Source of the DNA: Mycobacterium sp.
Lineage (GTDB): Bacteria > Actinomycetota > Actinomycetes > Mycobacteriales > Mycobacteriaceae
Direction: 5' to 3'
Length of the DNA: 64,000 nt
Assembly (NCBI GenBank): GCA_016197405.1
Contig: JACPVR010000005.1
Location: 62,001-126,000 of the forward strand
Positions within the stretch are counted from its first letter, which is position 1. Each line of letters opens with the position of its first letter. This document shows positions 40,129 to 49,745 of the stretch, piece after piece. Made by a program: the position numbers and the translations under genes. The notes beneath the pieces are model-generated. The model was not told the origin of the DNA. It did not search any database and saw only the letters and a list, made by a program, of their open reading frames with translations.

Positions 40129-41685
40129 ATGAGTCGGTCCGTCACGTGCACCGCGATCATCGCGGTGACCGCGGTGCTGTCGGGCTGTGCCCCCGGCCTG
40201 GCCGCCAACCCCCGCTATGCCACTGATTCCGGCAAGGGCAACAGCCCGGCCACCACCAGCACATCGGCGGCCCCCGGACCGGCCCAGATCGCCGCACCCA
40301 AGAACGATCTGTCGTGGAAGGACTGCACCTCGCAGATCTTCGGCAGCGCCGCCGTTCCGGCACAGCCGGGCGTGCTGCTGGACTGCGCGACCTACGACGC
40401 CGACCTGGACCCCATCAACGGCGCGACCGGAACGTTGACGATCGGCGTGGTGCGGGCCCGTTCGGTCCAGACACCGCCTGATGCCGGACCCCTGGTGATG
40501 ACCACCGGAACAGACCTGCCGACCTCGATGCAGCTGCCGGTGTGGTTGTCGCGTTCGGGCGCCGACATCCTCAAGTCCCACCCGATCGTCGCCGTCGACC
40601 GCCGCGGCATGGGCCGCTCCAGCGCGGTGGACTGCCGCGACCTGTTCGACCAGCAGGAGATGCGCGACCAGGCGCAGTTCGAGGCCGGCGACGACCGCGT
40701 CGCCAATATCGGCGCCGTCGCGATGACGGCCACCACCAGCTGCACCGACACCATCGCCCCGGGCGACTCGGCCTACGACAACGCGCACGCCGCCGAGGAC
40801 ATCGAACGGCTGCGCAGCATCTGGGACGTGCCCGCGCTGGCGTTGCTGGGCATCGGCAATGGCGCCCAGGTGGCACTGGCCTATGCCGGGTCGCATCCGG
40901 AGAAGGTGGCCCGGCTGGCGCTGGACTCCCCCATCCCGCTGGGCATCAGCGCCGAGGGCGCCGCCGAACAACGCGTCCAGGGCCAGCAGGCCGCCCTGGA
41001 AGCCTTCGCCACGCAGTGCGCGGCATCGAACTGTCCGCTGGGATCGGATCCCAAGGGTGCCGTCGACGCCCTGCTGACCGCCGCACGTGACGGCCGCGGC
41101 CCCGGCGGCGCGTCGGTCGCGACCCTGACCAACGCGATCGCCACCGCACTGGGCTTCCCCACCGGGGACCGCGCCACCAGCACGACCGACCTGGCCCAGA
41201 CCCTGGCCGCCGCCCGCTCCGGCGACGAGAACGCCGTCAACTCCCTGATCACCCAGTCCGAGTCGATGCGCGACACCGACGGGCAGTTCATCAACCGGTG
41301 CAGCGACGCCCTCAACCGGCCCACCCCGGACCGGGTCCGTGAACTGGTGGTCGCCTGGGGCAAGCTGTACCCGCAGTTCGGTTCGGTGGGCGCGCTGAGC
41401 CTCGTCGACTGCCTGAACTGGCCCAGCGGCACACCGCCGAAAGACCCCAAGAATCTCAAACTCGACGTGCTGCTGATGGGTGTGCAGAACGACCCGATCG
41501 CCGGCTCGGACGGGGTGGCGGCCACCGCGGCCACCATCATCAACGCCGGTGCGGCCAGCAAGCGCGTCATCTGGCAGGGCATCGGTCACGGCGCATCGGT
41601 CTACTCGGCCTGCGCGCTGCCTCCGCTGGCCGCCTACATCGACACCGGCAAGGTCCCGCCGACGGACACGTACTGCCCCGCCTGA
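40129..41685 (+). CDS. Alpha/beta-hydrolase lipoprotein (Rv2672-like)
   Basis: 518 aa with a lipoprotein signal (hydrophobic stretch then LSGC lipobox, residues 16-19). The body is a TAP-like alpha/beta hydrolase: oxyanion loop VAVDRRGMGRSSAVD, the elbow LLGIGNGAQVALAYAGSHPE, and a late His in IGHGASVYS. The elbow normally reads GxSxG, but here the serine position is glycine (GIGNG). Matches Rv2672, reported as a secreted lipase/protease. Whether this copy is active is uncertain. It sits upstream of aftC. Confidence 0.85.
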   Translation: MSRSVTCTAIIAVTAVLSGCAPGLAANPRYATDSGKGNSPATTSTSAAPGPAQIAAPKNDLSWKDCTSQIFGSAAVPAQPGVLLDCATYDADLDPINGATGTLTIGVVRARSVQTPPDAGPLVMTTGTDLPTSMQLPVWLSRSGADILKSHPIVAVDRRGMGRSSAVDCRDLFDQQEMRDQAQFEAGDDRVANIGAVAMTATTSCTDTIAPGDSAYDNAHAAEDIERLRSIWDVPALALLGIGNGAQVALAYAGSHPEKVARLALDSPIPLGISAEGAAEQRVQGQQAALEAFATQCAASNCPLGSDPKGAVDALLTAARDGRGPGGASVATLTNAIATALGFPTGDRATSTTDLAQTLAAARSGDENAVNSLITQSESMRDTDGQFINRCSDALNRPTPDRVRELVVAWGKLYPQFGSVGALSLVDCLNWPSGTPPKDPKNLKLDVLLMGVQNDPIAGSDGVAATAATIINAGAASKRVIWQGIGHGASVYSACALPPLAAYIDTGKVPPTDTYCPA

Positions 41686-41720
41686 GCCATAGTCCAACGG
41701 CGTCGGTGTACGGTGCGGTC

Positions 41721-43013
41721 GTGACGGCAGCTGACTCGACCCCGGCCGGCATGCGCGGGGCTTTTCTCCAGATTTTTCGGCCACGCACCTCTGCACCCAG
41801 CACCGCCGCGGTACTGCGGTCGGCTCTGTGGCCGCTGGCGATCATGTCGATCATCCACCGCAGCTATGTGCTCGCCACCAACGGCTACATCACCGATGAC
41901 TTCGGCCCCGTCTACCGCGCCGTCATCAATTTCAAGATGGGCTGGGACATCTACAACGAGCACTTCGACTATGTAGACCCGCACTATCTGTATCCACCCG
42001 GGGGCACCTTGCTGATGGCCCCGTTCGGCTATCTGCCGGTTTTCGCCTCGCACAACTGGTTCGTCGCCGCCAACACCCTGGCGATGATCATCGCCGCGGC
42101 ACTGCTGGTCCGGATGTTCGGGTTCGCGTTGAGTTCGGTGGCCCTGCCTGCCCTGCTGCTGGCGATGTTCTGCACCGAATCCGTGACCAACACACTGGTT
42201 TTCACCAATATCAACGGCTGCATCCTGCTGGCCGAGGTGCTGTTCTTCCGATGGCTGCTGTCCGGCAAGGTCTCGCATCAGTGGCTGGCCGGTATCGCCA
42301 TCGGGCTCTCGCTGGTCGTCAAACCGGTGCTCGCGGTCCTGCTGCTGCTGCCGCTGCTCAACAAGCAGTGGCGCACGCTGGTGATGGCGTTCGCGGTTCC
42401 GCTGGCGTTCAATATCGCGGCCTGGCCGCTGGTCGCCGACCCGATGAACTTCGTCCACCGCACCGTGCCCTACATCCTGGGCACCCGGGACTACTTCAAC
42501 AGCTCGATACTGGGTAACGGCAGTTACTACGGGCTGCCGATCTGGCTGATCTGGGGCCTGCGGCTGCTGTTCCTGGCGCTGGCCGTGGGCAGCCTGTGGC
42601 TGCTCTACCGCTACTACCACGACCGCGATCCGCTGTTCTGGATGCTGACCTCATCCGGTGTGCTGCTCACCGCGTCCTGGCTGGTGCTGTCGCTGGCGCA
42701 GGGCTACTACTCGATGATGCTGTTCCCGTTCCTGATGACGGTGGTGCTGCCGAACTCGGTGGTGCGCAACTGGCCGGCCTGGCTGGCGACCTACGGGTTC
42801 TTGACGATGGACCGCTGGTTGTTGTGGCGCTGGCCCACCACCGGCCGGTTCCTGGAGTACATGAAGATCACCTACGGCTGGTCGTTGCTGCTGATCGTGG
42901 TGTTCTGCGTGTTGTACTTCCGCTATCTGGACGCCAAGAAGGACGGCAGGCTCGACGAGGGTATCGATCCGCCATGGCTGCGCGGCCCGGCGCGCGCTAG
43001 CGTAGACGAATGA
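41721..43013 (+). CDS. aftC: Arabinofuranosyltransferase AftC (GT-C)
   Basis: 430 aa from the GTG at 41721 (41706 is an alternative). A GT-C membrane enzyme with about 10 predicted transmembrane helices; the first extracytoplasmic loop carries the catalytic-type DDFGPVYRAV motif. AftC adds alpha-1,3 branches to arabinan in arabinogalactan and lipoarabinomannan using decaprenyl-phospho-arabinose. Position equals Rv2673. The stop overlaps the msrB start by 4 bp, so the two are co-translated. Confidence 0.92.
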   Translation: MTAADSTPAGMRGAFLQIFRPRTSAPSTAAVLRSALWPLAIMSIIHRSYVLATNGYITDDFGPVYRAVINFKMGWDIYNEHFDYVDPHYLYPPGGTLLMAPFGYLPVFASHNWFVAANTLAMIIAAALLVRMFGFALSSVALPALLLAMFCTESVTNTLVFTNINGCILLAEVLFFRWLLSGKVSHQWLAGIAIGLSLVVKPVLAVLLLLPLLNKQWRTLVMAFAVPLAFNIAAWPLVADPMNFVHRTVPYILGTRDYFNSSILGNGSYYGLPIWLIWGLRLLFLALAVGSLWLLYRYYHDRDPLFWMLTSSGVLLTASWLVLSLAQGYYSMMLFPFLMTVVLPNSVVRNWPAWLATYGFLTMDRWLLWRWPTTGRFLEYMKITYGWSLLLIVVFCVLYFRYLDAKKDGRLDEGIDPPWLRGPARASVDE

Positions 43014-43435
43014 GCCGCAGCACCTCCGATCTGCCCCAGCCCCAGGTGGCACTGACCGACGACCAATGGCGCGAGAAGCTCACGCCCGAGGAGTTCGCGG
43101 TACTGCGCCAAGGCGGCACCGAACGTGCCGGCACCGGCGAGTACACCGACACCCACACCGAGGGCGTTTATCAGTGCCGGGCGTGTGGCGCCGAATTGTT
43201 CCGCAGCTCAGAGAAATTCGACTCGCACTGCGGATGGCCGTCGTTCTTCGACCCGTCGCACTCCGATGCCGTCATCCTGCGGCCCGACGACACCCACGGT
43301 ATGAAACGCATCGAGGTGCTGTGCGCCAGCTGCCACAGTCATCTCGGCCACGTCTTCACCGGCGAGGGTTACCCCACGCCCACCGATCAGCGCTACTGCA
43401 TCAACTCGATATCGCTCAGACTCGCGCCTGCGTAG
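43010..43435 (+). CDS. msrB: Peptide-methionine (R)-S-oxide reductase
   Basis: 141 aa. SelR/MsrB fold: zinc cysteines CRACG and CASCHSHLGHVF, substrate loop FDSHCGWPSF and catalytic cysteine RYCINS. Repairs methionine-R-sulfoxide. Coupled to aftC by an ATGA overlap as in Rv2673-Rv2674. Its last 20 bp overlap the convergent GGDEF-EAL gene. Confidence 0.95.
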   Translation: MSRSTSDLPQPQVALTDDQWREKLTPEEFAVLRQGGTERAGTGEYTDTHTEGVYQCRACGAELFRSSEKFDSHCGWPSFFDPSHSDAVILRPDDTHGMKRIEVLCASCHSHLGHVFTGEGYPTPTDQRYCINSISLRLAPA

Positions 43436-45716
43436 CCGAGGACAGCAGCTCGAAGGTCTGCGCGCCGGTCAGCGGCTCGCTGTAGTGATAGCCCTGGCCG
43501 ATATCGCAGCCGTAGCTGCGCAACCGTTCTGCCACCTCGGCGTTCTCGACGCCCTCGGCGACGGTGGTCACACCGAGCTCGTGGGACAGGTCGACGACCG
43601 CCCGCACGATGGCCGCCGAGCGCGGATCGTGCAGCAGCGGTGCGATATAGCGCCGGTCCACCTTGAGCTCGTCGACCGGAAGGTCGCGCAGGTACCACAG
43701 GCCCGAGTACCCGCTGCCGAAATCGTCTATGGCGACCCGGATTCCGTGCTCGCGCAAGCGGTCGACCACCGAACGGGCGCTTTTCATATTGTGCAGCAGC
43801 AGGTCCTCGGTGATCTCCAGGGTCAGATCCTCCGGGCGCAGACCGCGTACGGCGACCTCGTGCGCGATCTGATCCGGTAGTTGCTCGTCGGACAGCGAGG
43901 GCGCGAAAAGGTTTACCGCGGTGGACACTCCGACGCCGGCGCCATGCCAGCGCGCGACATCGTCGAGTGCCTGGCGCAACACCACATCGGTGATCGACTC
44001 CATCAGGTCGCGCTGCCGGACCAGGGGCAGGAATTTGTCCGGGCGCAGCAGCCCGCGCTCGGGGTGCTGCCAACGGACCAGCGCCTCGACGCCGACGATA
44101 TCGCCATAGCGCAGGTCGATCTTGGGTTGGTAGACGACCGTGAGGCCGTTGTCGTCGTCGATCGCCTGCCGCAGTTCACCGAGCAACTGGACCGCCGCCG
44201 CGCCGCCGGGGGCCGTGCCGACCGCCGACCGGTACGGCTCGGCGGTGACCTCGGCGGCCATATCCGGTTCGAAGGATTGCACCTGCCCGGCCCGCTCCCG
44301 CTTGGAAGCGTTCATCGCCATGCGGGCTTGGGTCATCAATGTCGCCGCCGAGACGACGGAGGCATCTCCGGTCGACTGCGCCAGGCCGACACTGATGCGG
44401 ATCGGCAGTTCGTGCCCGTACAGGACGAACGGTTCACCGAAGGCGTCGGTGATCCGGGTGGCCATGCCCATCGCACCGTCGGCCGGAGCTTTGTCGATGA
44501 GCACGGCGAACTCGTCGCCACCCAGTCGGGCGACGGTGGCGCGGGGATACACCGAGTCGACGATGCGTCGCGCTGCCAGCACCAGCAGTTCGTCGCCGGC
44601 CGCGTGCCCCATGTTGTCGTTGACCAGTTTGAATTCGTCGAGATCGAGAACCAGGAGTGCTATCGGCTCTCCGCGCGCCACCGCCTGCGCCAGCCGCGTG
44701 TCGAACAGCACCCGGTTGGCCACCCCGGTCAGCGGATCATGCCAGGCCTGGTCGGCGACCCGGGCCCGCAGCGCGCGGTTCTCGTTGATGACCATGACCT
44801 GCCGGATCAGCACCGCGAAGACCGCCAGGGCGATGACCAGCACCAGCGGCGCCAGCCCGGGGGTCGGCAGGAATGTCAGCGTGCACAGCACCGCCGCGAC
44901 CATCAGCGGCACGTACGGCAGCCAGATGGCCACTTTCGACGGCACCGCGGCCGACGCGTCCTCGGTGGCACCGGTAACGGCGTGCAGTCGTGCGGCCAGA
45001 CCGATCAGCAGCAGACCAGCGGCCCACCCGATGTCGATGAGGTTGCCGTCGAAGAAATAGGCGCCGTGGGCGTTCAGGTAGCAGAAGCCGATATCGGCCA
45101 GTCCCATCAAGCCCACACCCATGGTCAGCAGGACCAGCGAGCCGCGCCGGGTGGTGCGAGCCCGGGCCAGCACCATGAAGGCGATCGCGATGATCACCAG
45201 GTCCCACACCGGGTAGGCCAGACTCAGGCCGACGGCGAAGGCGCTCGCGCCCCCGACCCGATAGATGCTCTGCACCGTCACATACGAGATCGCGAACAAC
45301 GAGGCCGCGACGATCACACCGTCGAGTACGGCGCGGGTGGTGGACGGCCCGGCGGTGTCGAATGCGAAGAGCACCATGCCGACGCACACGCCGACCGGGA
45401 AGAGCACAAAACCCAGATCGGCTATCGACGGGAACGGTGACTGGTTCAGGACGAGGTCGAAGTATGTCCACGCCATCGAGCCGGCGGTCCAGCCCGCCGT
45501 ACCGACGGCGATGCAGACCCAGGCCCGACGTTGCCGGCCGTGCGCCGCGCGGGCTGCCTGCACCGTGTGGCGGGTGGCCCAGGCCGCGAAGACGATGAGC
45601 CCCAGATTGTCGGCGACATCGACGGCGGCGTCGCCGCCCCAGCGGCCTGCGATCCATCCGGCGAACACCACGAGCGCGGCCCCGGCAATGCCCGCCCGAC
45701 CCGCAATCGCCCACAT
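43416..45716 (-). CDS. Membrane GGDEF-EAL cyclic-di-GMP protein
   Basis: 766 aa from the ATG at 45716. The N-terminus has about nine hydrophobic helices (to residue 310), then GGDEF with intact ARLGGDEFAVLID (about 398) and EAL with GVEALVRW (about 540), DDFGSGYSGL and KVDRRYI. Both catalytic motifs are present, so it may make and degrade c-di-GMP depending on signals. In M. tuberculosis the matching slot holds Rv2675c, a methyltransferase, so this is a local difference. Start at MWAIAG is chosen over an upstream ATG that lacks a membrane signal. Convergent with msrB. Confidence 0.93.
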   Translation of the reverse strand: MWAIAGRAGIAGAALVVFAGWIAGRWGGDAAVDVADNLGLIVFAAWATRHTVQAARAAHGRQRRAWVCIAVGTAGWTAGSMAWTYFDLVLNQSPFPSIADLGFVLFPVGVCVGMVLFAFDTAGPSTTRAVLDGVIVAASLFAISYVTVQSIYRVGGASAFAVGLSLAYPVWDLVIIAIAFMVLARARTTRRGSLVLLTMGVGLMGLADIGFCYLNAHGAYFFDGNLIDIGWAAGLLLIGLAARLHAVTGATEDASAAVPSKVAIWLPYVPLMVAAVLCTLTFLPTPGLAPLVLVIALAVFAVLIRQVMVINENRALRARVADQAWHDPLTGVANRVLFDTRLAQAVARGEPIALLVLDLDEFKLVNDNMGHAAGDELLVLAARRIVDSVYPRATVARLGGDEFAVLIDKAPADGAMGMATRITDAFGEPFVLYGHELPIRISVGLAQSTGDASVVSAATLMTQARMAMNASKRERAGQVQSFEPDMAAEVTAEPYRSAVGTAPGGAAAVQLLGELRQAIDDDNGLTVVYQPKIDLRYGDIVGVEALVRWQHPERGLLRPDKFLPLVRQRDLMESITDVVLRQALDDVARWHGAGVGVSTAVNLFAPSLSDEQLPDQIAHEVAVRGLRPEDLTLEITEDLLLHNMKSARSVVDRLREHGIRVAIDDFGSGYSGLWYLRDLPVDELKVDRRYIAPLLHDPRSAAIVRAVVDLSHELGVTTVAEGVENAEVAERLRSYGCDIGQGYHYSEPLTGAQTFELLSSATQARV

Positions 45717-45898
45717 TCGCGAGATCGTAGCAAATTTTGTCACAACTGGACAGATGGCATACACCGCGAGTTTCCGCAGGAATAGCAGGTCGCAGTGACG
45801 CTTTACACTGCGTCAATTACCAGTCGTGAAAGCGGCAAGCATCGCAGCTGGTCCCGAGGGCTGAGGATGATCAACCTTCAAGATCATTTCAGCAAACA

Positions 45899-46594
45899 CT
45901 AGGGCAATTTGTTGACGAGTTCCTCGACACCGACCCGCGGGCCGGTGAAGAACGGGATCTCCTCACGGACGTGCCGACGCGCCTCGGTGGCGCGCAGGTC
46001 GCGCATCAGGTCGACGATCCGGTGCAACTCAGGTGCCTCGAACGCCAGGATCCACTCGTAATCACCCAGCGCGAATGCCGGCACCGTATTTGCCCGCACA
46101 TCCTTGTACCCCCGGGCGGCCATACCGTGATCGGCCAGCATCTTGCGGCGTTCCTCGTCGGGCAGCAGGTACCAGTCCAGGGACCGCACGAACGGATAGA
46201 CGCAGATGTAATTGCCGGGTTCCTCACCGGCCAGGAACGCCGGGATATGGCTCTTGTTGAACTCGGCCGGGCGGTGCAGCGCCACGCTGCTCCACACCGG
46301 GGTGCACACCTGCCCCAGCGCCGTGCTGCGACGGAAATCCGAATAGGTGGTCTGCAGGTCCTCGACCCGTTCGGCATGCGTCCAGAACATGAAATCGGCG
46401 TCGGCCCGCATCCCGGCGATGTCGTAGACGCCCCGCACCACCACGCCGTTGTCCTCTTGCTGCTTGAGGAAGGTGGCGGTTTCGTCGGCGATGGCCGCGC
46501 GATCCTCGGGCAGCTCCCCCGGGTTGACCGCGAAAACCGAGAACATCAGGTAGCGAATGGTGGCGTTGAGAGCGTCGAAATCCGTGCGTGACAT
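45899..46594 (-). CDS. hemQ: Coproheme decarboxylase
   Basis: 231 aa chlorite-dismutase-family protein. [29 protein letters not shown] (catalytic tyrosine) and the haem-ligand [11 protein letters not shown] are conserved. HemQ performs the last step of the coproporphyrin-dependent haem pathway used by actinobacteria. The ATG at 46594 follows the hemY stop by 48 bp. Matches Rv2676c. One operon with hemY and hemE. Confidence 0.95.
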   Translation of the reverse strand: MSRTDFDALNATIRYLMFSVFAVNPGELPEDRAAIADETATFLKQQEDNGVVVRGVYDIAGMRADADFMFWTHAERVEDLQTTYSDFRRSTALGQVCTPVWSSVALHRPAEFNKSHIPAFLAGEEPGNYICVYPFVRSLDWYLLPDEERRKMLADHGMAARGYKDVRANTVPAFALGDYEWILAFEAPELHRIVDLMRDLRATEARRHVREEIPFFTGPRVGVEELVNKLP

Positions 46595-46642
46595 CGGTCT
46601 ATCGTGCCACGCGGGCACCACCGGCCGACCGGCCCTACGCCC

Positions 46643-47986
46643 TCACCGCGGCGCCAGCAGCTCGGCGACGGCACGGCCCGCGGCGGCCACGCAGGCGGGC
46701 ACCCCGATACCGTCGAGGTAGTTACCCGCCAGAGCCAGTCCGGCGGGCAATCCGGCACGCAGTTCGGCGACGAGTTCGGCGTGGCCGGGTCCGTATTGCG
46801 GCATCGCGTCCAGCCACCGGTGCACGCAGATCTCCAGTGGATCGACCGTGATACCGAAGACATCTTCGAGGTCACCCAGCGCCCACGCCAGCAGCGTGTC
46901 ATCGGAGGTGTTGCGGGCGATATCGTCTCCGAACCGGCCATAGGACAACCGCAGCAACTCGGCGTTGCCGCGCGCCCCCCATTTCCGGGTCGACAGCGTT
47001 ATCGCCTTGGTGTGCAAGCGTTCTCCGCTGGCCACCAGGACGCCGGACTGCTGCGGCAGCGGTGTGCCACCGGGCACCGCCAAACCCACCACCACCGACG
47101 AGGCGATGGGGATCGACGACGCGGCCGCCGCTGTGCGCGGCGCGATACCGGCGACCAGGCGGGCCAGCCGCGGCGCCGGCAACGCCAGCACCACGGCGTC
47201 GGCGTAGGTGTAGCCACCCTCGTCGTCGTGGACCGACCAGCCGGCACCGTCGCGCTGCAGCCCGGCGACCGCGGTGGGCTGCCAGCGCACCGCCGCGGCG
47301 CCGAACAGGGCGTCCAGCAGGACCTGGTACCCGCCGGCGATCGCACCGAAGACCGGGCCGGTCACCCCGCGCGGCAGCACGCCGCGCACCGCGGCGGTCA
47401 GGCTGGTGGCGCCACCGTCGAGGGCCGCGGCGATCGTCGGCACCGCCGATCGCAGACCGATCGTCGCGGCCGAGCCCGCGTAGACACCGGAGAGCATGGG
47501 ATCGACCGACCGGGCCACCACCTGTTGGCCGTACCGGTCGCCGACCAGGTCCGCGACGGCCGGGTCGGCACCGCGGCGCCAGTTCAGCGGACGCGATGCC
47601 TCGGCCGCCATCTGCTGCACCGTGGACTCGTCGACCAGGCCGCGAACCGAATCGGCGGAGCTGGGGATGCCGTTGACGGTGTCGGCGGGCAGCGGGTGCA
47701 GCGTCGCACCGCTGTAGATCAGCGGCCGCACCCCGGTGGTGCCGACGCGCCGGTCGGCCAGACCCAGTTCGGCGAGTAATGCCGGAACCTCCGGGCGGCG
47801 CGCCACGAACGCTTCGGCGCCGATATCCATCGGCTGGCCGGCGAGGCGTTCGGTGCGCAGGATGCCGCCGAGCCGGTCGGCCGGATCGAAAATCGTGACA
47901 GCGGCGTCCTCGCCCACCGCGCGGCGCAGCCGGTAGGCCGCCGTCAGGCCCGAAATACCGCCGCCGACAACACAATACGATTTCAC
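46643..47986 (-). CDS. hemY: Coproporphyrinogen III oxidase (HemY/CgoX)
   Basis: 447 aa flavoprotein. FAD-binding GxGxxG in YCVVGGGISGLTAAYRL, the second dinucleotide motif DPADRLGGILRTE, and the C-terminal FAD motif NYLDGIGVPACVAAAGR. In mycobacteria HemQ is downstream, so the real substrate is coproporphyrinogen rather than protoporphyrinogen. Starts 7 bp after the hemE stop. Matches Rv2677c. Confidence 0.94.
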   Translation of the reverse strand: MKSYCVVGGGISGLTAAYRLRRAVGEDAAVTIFDPADRLGGILRTERLAGQPMDIGAEAFVARRPEVPALLAELGLADRRVGTTGVRPLIYSGATLHPLPADTVNGIPSSADSVRGLVDESTVQQMAAEASRPLNWRRGADPAVADLVGDRYGQQVVARSVDPMLSGVYAGSAATIGLRSAVPTIAAALDGGATSLTAAVRGVLPRGVTGPVFGAIAGGYQVLLDALFGAAAVRWQPTAVAGLQRDGAGWSVHDDEGGYTYADAVVLALPAPRLARLVAGIAPRTAAAASSIPIASSVVVGLAVPGGTPLPQQSGVLVASGERLHTKAITLSTRKWGARGNAELLRLSYGRFGDDIARNTSDDTLLAWALGDLEDVFGITVDPLEICVHRWLDAMPQYGPGHAELVAELRAGLPAGLALAGNYLDGIGVPACVAAAGRAVAELLAPR

Positions 47987-47993
47987 GCTGAGC

Positions 47994-49055
47994 TCACAAG
48001 GAATGCACCAGGGCGACCAGATCGGTCAGCACGCCGGGATCGGTCCCGGGCAACACACCGTGGCCGAGGTTGAAGACATGTCCGGCGGCACCTGCCGCCA
48101 CCGCCGCCCGGCCGTCGGCGACGACGGCGCGCGCACTGCGCTCGACGGCCTCCCAGCCCGCCATCAGCACCACCGGATCCAGATTGCCCTGCAGTGCCGT
48201 ACCCGGACGCACCCGGGCCGCGGCGTCGGTCAGCGATGTCCGCCAGTCCACGCCGACCACCGGTGCGGCTGCCGCGGCGGCCGCCTCGCTCATCGCCCCG
48301 AGCAGCTCGGCGGTGCCCACACCGAAATGCGTCATCGACACCCCGGCATCGGCCAGGGTCGCAAAAACCCGGGACGAATGCGGCAGCACGAACTCGCGGT
48401 AGTCGGCCAGCGACAGCGTGCCTGCCCAGGAATCGAACAGCTGCAGCGCGTCGACCCCGGCGCCCACCTGGACCTGCAGGAACGCAATGGTGATATCGGT
48501 CAGCGCGGTCATCAGCGCATGCCAGGAGTCCGGGTCGCCCAGCATCATCGCCTTGGTGCGCTCGTGATGCTTGCTGGGTCCGCCCTCCACCAGATAGGAC
48601 GCCAGGGTGAACGGGGCGCCGGCGAAGCCGATCAGCGGCACCTCGCCGAGCGCGGCCACCAGCAGTGACACCGCCTCCGAGATGGGGGCCACCTGGCCCG
48701 GATCGAGCGGTTTGATCGATGCCACATCGGCGCGGGTGCGCACCGGATGCGCGATGACCGGGCCCACGTCGGGCACGATGTCGAGCTCGATGCCCGCACC
48801 GCGCAGCGGCACCACGATGTCGGAGAACAGGATCGCGGCATCCACCTGGTGGCGGCGGATGGGCTGCAGAGTGATCTCGCAGACCAGTTCGGCGTCGAAA
48901 CAGGCGTCGAGCATCCGGTTCTGCGCCCGCAATGCCCGGTACTCCGGCAGCGACCGGCCGGCCTGCCGCATGAACCACACCGGCACCCGGGAGGGCAGCC
49001 GGCCGGTTGTCGCGGCGAGATACGGCGATGTGGGCAGCGTGCGGCGGGTATTCAT
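47994..49055 (-). CDS. hemE: Uroporphyrinogen decarboxylase
   Basis: 353 aa from the ATG at 49055; earlier ATG/GTG codons would add a low-complexity leader. The family motif [15 protein letters not shown], the catalytic-site Asp in [26 protein letters not shown] and the C-terminal LGHGVLPGT are present. Converts uroporphyrinogen III to coproporphyrinogen III. First gene of the hemE-hemY-hemQ operon; matches Rv2678c. Divergent from the DUF3000 gene with about 107 bp between. Confidence 0.95.
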   Translation of the reverse strand: MNTRRTLPTSPYLAATTGRLPSRVPVWFMRQAGRSLPEYRALRAQNRMLDACFDAELVCEITLQPIRRHQVDAAILFSDIVVPLRGAGIELDIVPDVGPVIAHPVRTRADVASIKPLDPGQVAPISEAVSLLVAALGEVPLIGFAGAPFTLASYLVEGGPSKHHERTKAMMLGDPDSWHALMTALTDITIAFLQVQVGAGVDALQLFDSWAGTLSLADYREFVLPHSSRVFATLADAGVSMTHFGVGTAELLGAMSEAAAAAAAPVVGVDWRTSLTDAAARVRPGTALQGNLDPVVLMAGWEAVERSARAVVADGRAAVAAGAAGHVFNLGHGVLPGTDPGVLTDLVALVHSL

Positions 49056-49162
49056 CGCGATCCATGCTGCCATGCAGCCCGGGACGGCCGCGCCGTCCCC
49101 CTCCACCCCCGGACGGCGCGCCTGCACCGGTAGCTGCGCCGATAGGTCTACCGTCACTCGTT

Positions 49163-49744
49163 GTGACCTCCGGTGAACCGGCTGAATTCCACGACGCCGT
49201 GGAAGCCATGAACGCCGCGACGGTACGGCCGGAGATCGAGCTGGGACCGATCCGCCCGCCGCAACGTCTCGCGCCGTTCAGTTATGCCATCGGCGCCGAG
49301 GTCAAGCACCCCGAAGCGGTCGTGGTCCCCGAGCAGTCCGACGGCGACGCTTTCGGCAGGCTGATCCTGCTGCACGATCCCGAGGGTTCCGACGCCTGGG
49401 ACGGCACCATGCGCCTGGTGGCCTACATCCAGGCCGACCTGGACTCCACCGAGGCCATCGACCCACTGCTGCCCGAGGTGGCGTGGAGCTGGCTGGTCGA
49501 GGCGTTGGAAAGCCGCTCCGAACACGTCACCGCACTCGGTGGCACCGTCACCGCCACCACGTCGGTGCGCTACGGCGACATCTCCGGACCCCCGCGGGCC
49601 CACCAGCTCGAGTTACGCGCATCGTGGACGGCGACATCGCCGGACCTGGGCACCCATGTCCAGGCCTTCTGCGAGGTGCTCGAGCATGCCGCGGGCCTGC
49701 CGCCGGTCGGGGTCACAGATCTCGGCTCGCGGACCCGCGCCTGA
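49163..49744 (+). CDS. DUF3000 protein
   Basis: 193 aa from a GTG. A conserved actinobacterial protein with two similar segments ([40 protein letters not shown]). It matches the Rv2680 position next to RNase D and ends 2 bp before the RNase D start. No catalytic motif is evident; function unknown. echA15 (Rv2679), which separates hemE from this gene in M. tuberculosis, is absent here. Confidence 0.8.
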   Translation: MTSGEPAEFHDAVEAMNAATVRPEIELGPIRPPQRLAPFSYAIGAEVKHPEAVVVPEQSDGDAFGRLILLHDPEGSDAWDGTMRLVAYIQADLDSTEAIDPLLPEVAWSWLVEALESRSEHVTALGGTVTATTSVRYGDISGPPRAHQLELRASWTATSPDLGTHVQAFCEVLEHAAGLPPVGVTDLGSRTRA

Positions 49745-49745
49745 G

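Noticed and set aside
41567..42620. Leftward genes opposite aftC
   Set aside because: Antisense shadows with Gln/Arg/His-rich low-complexity peptides.
43881..45440. 519-aa rightward gene
   Set aside because: Antisense shadow of the GGDEF-EAL gene; low-complexity His/Gln/Arg composition.
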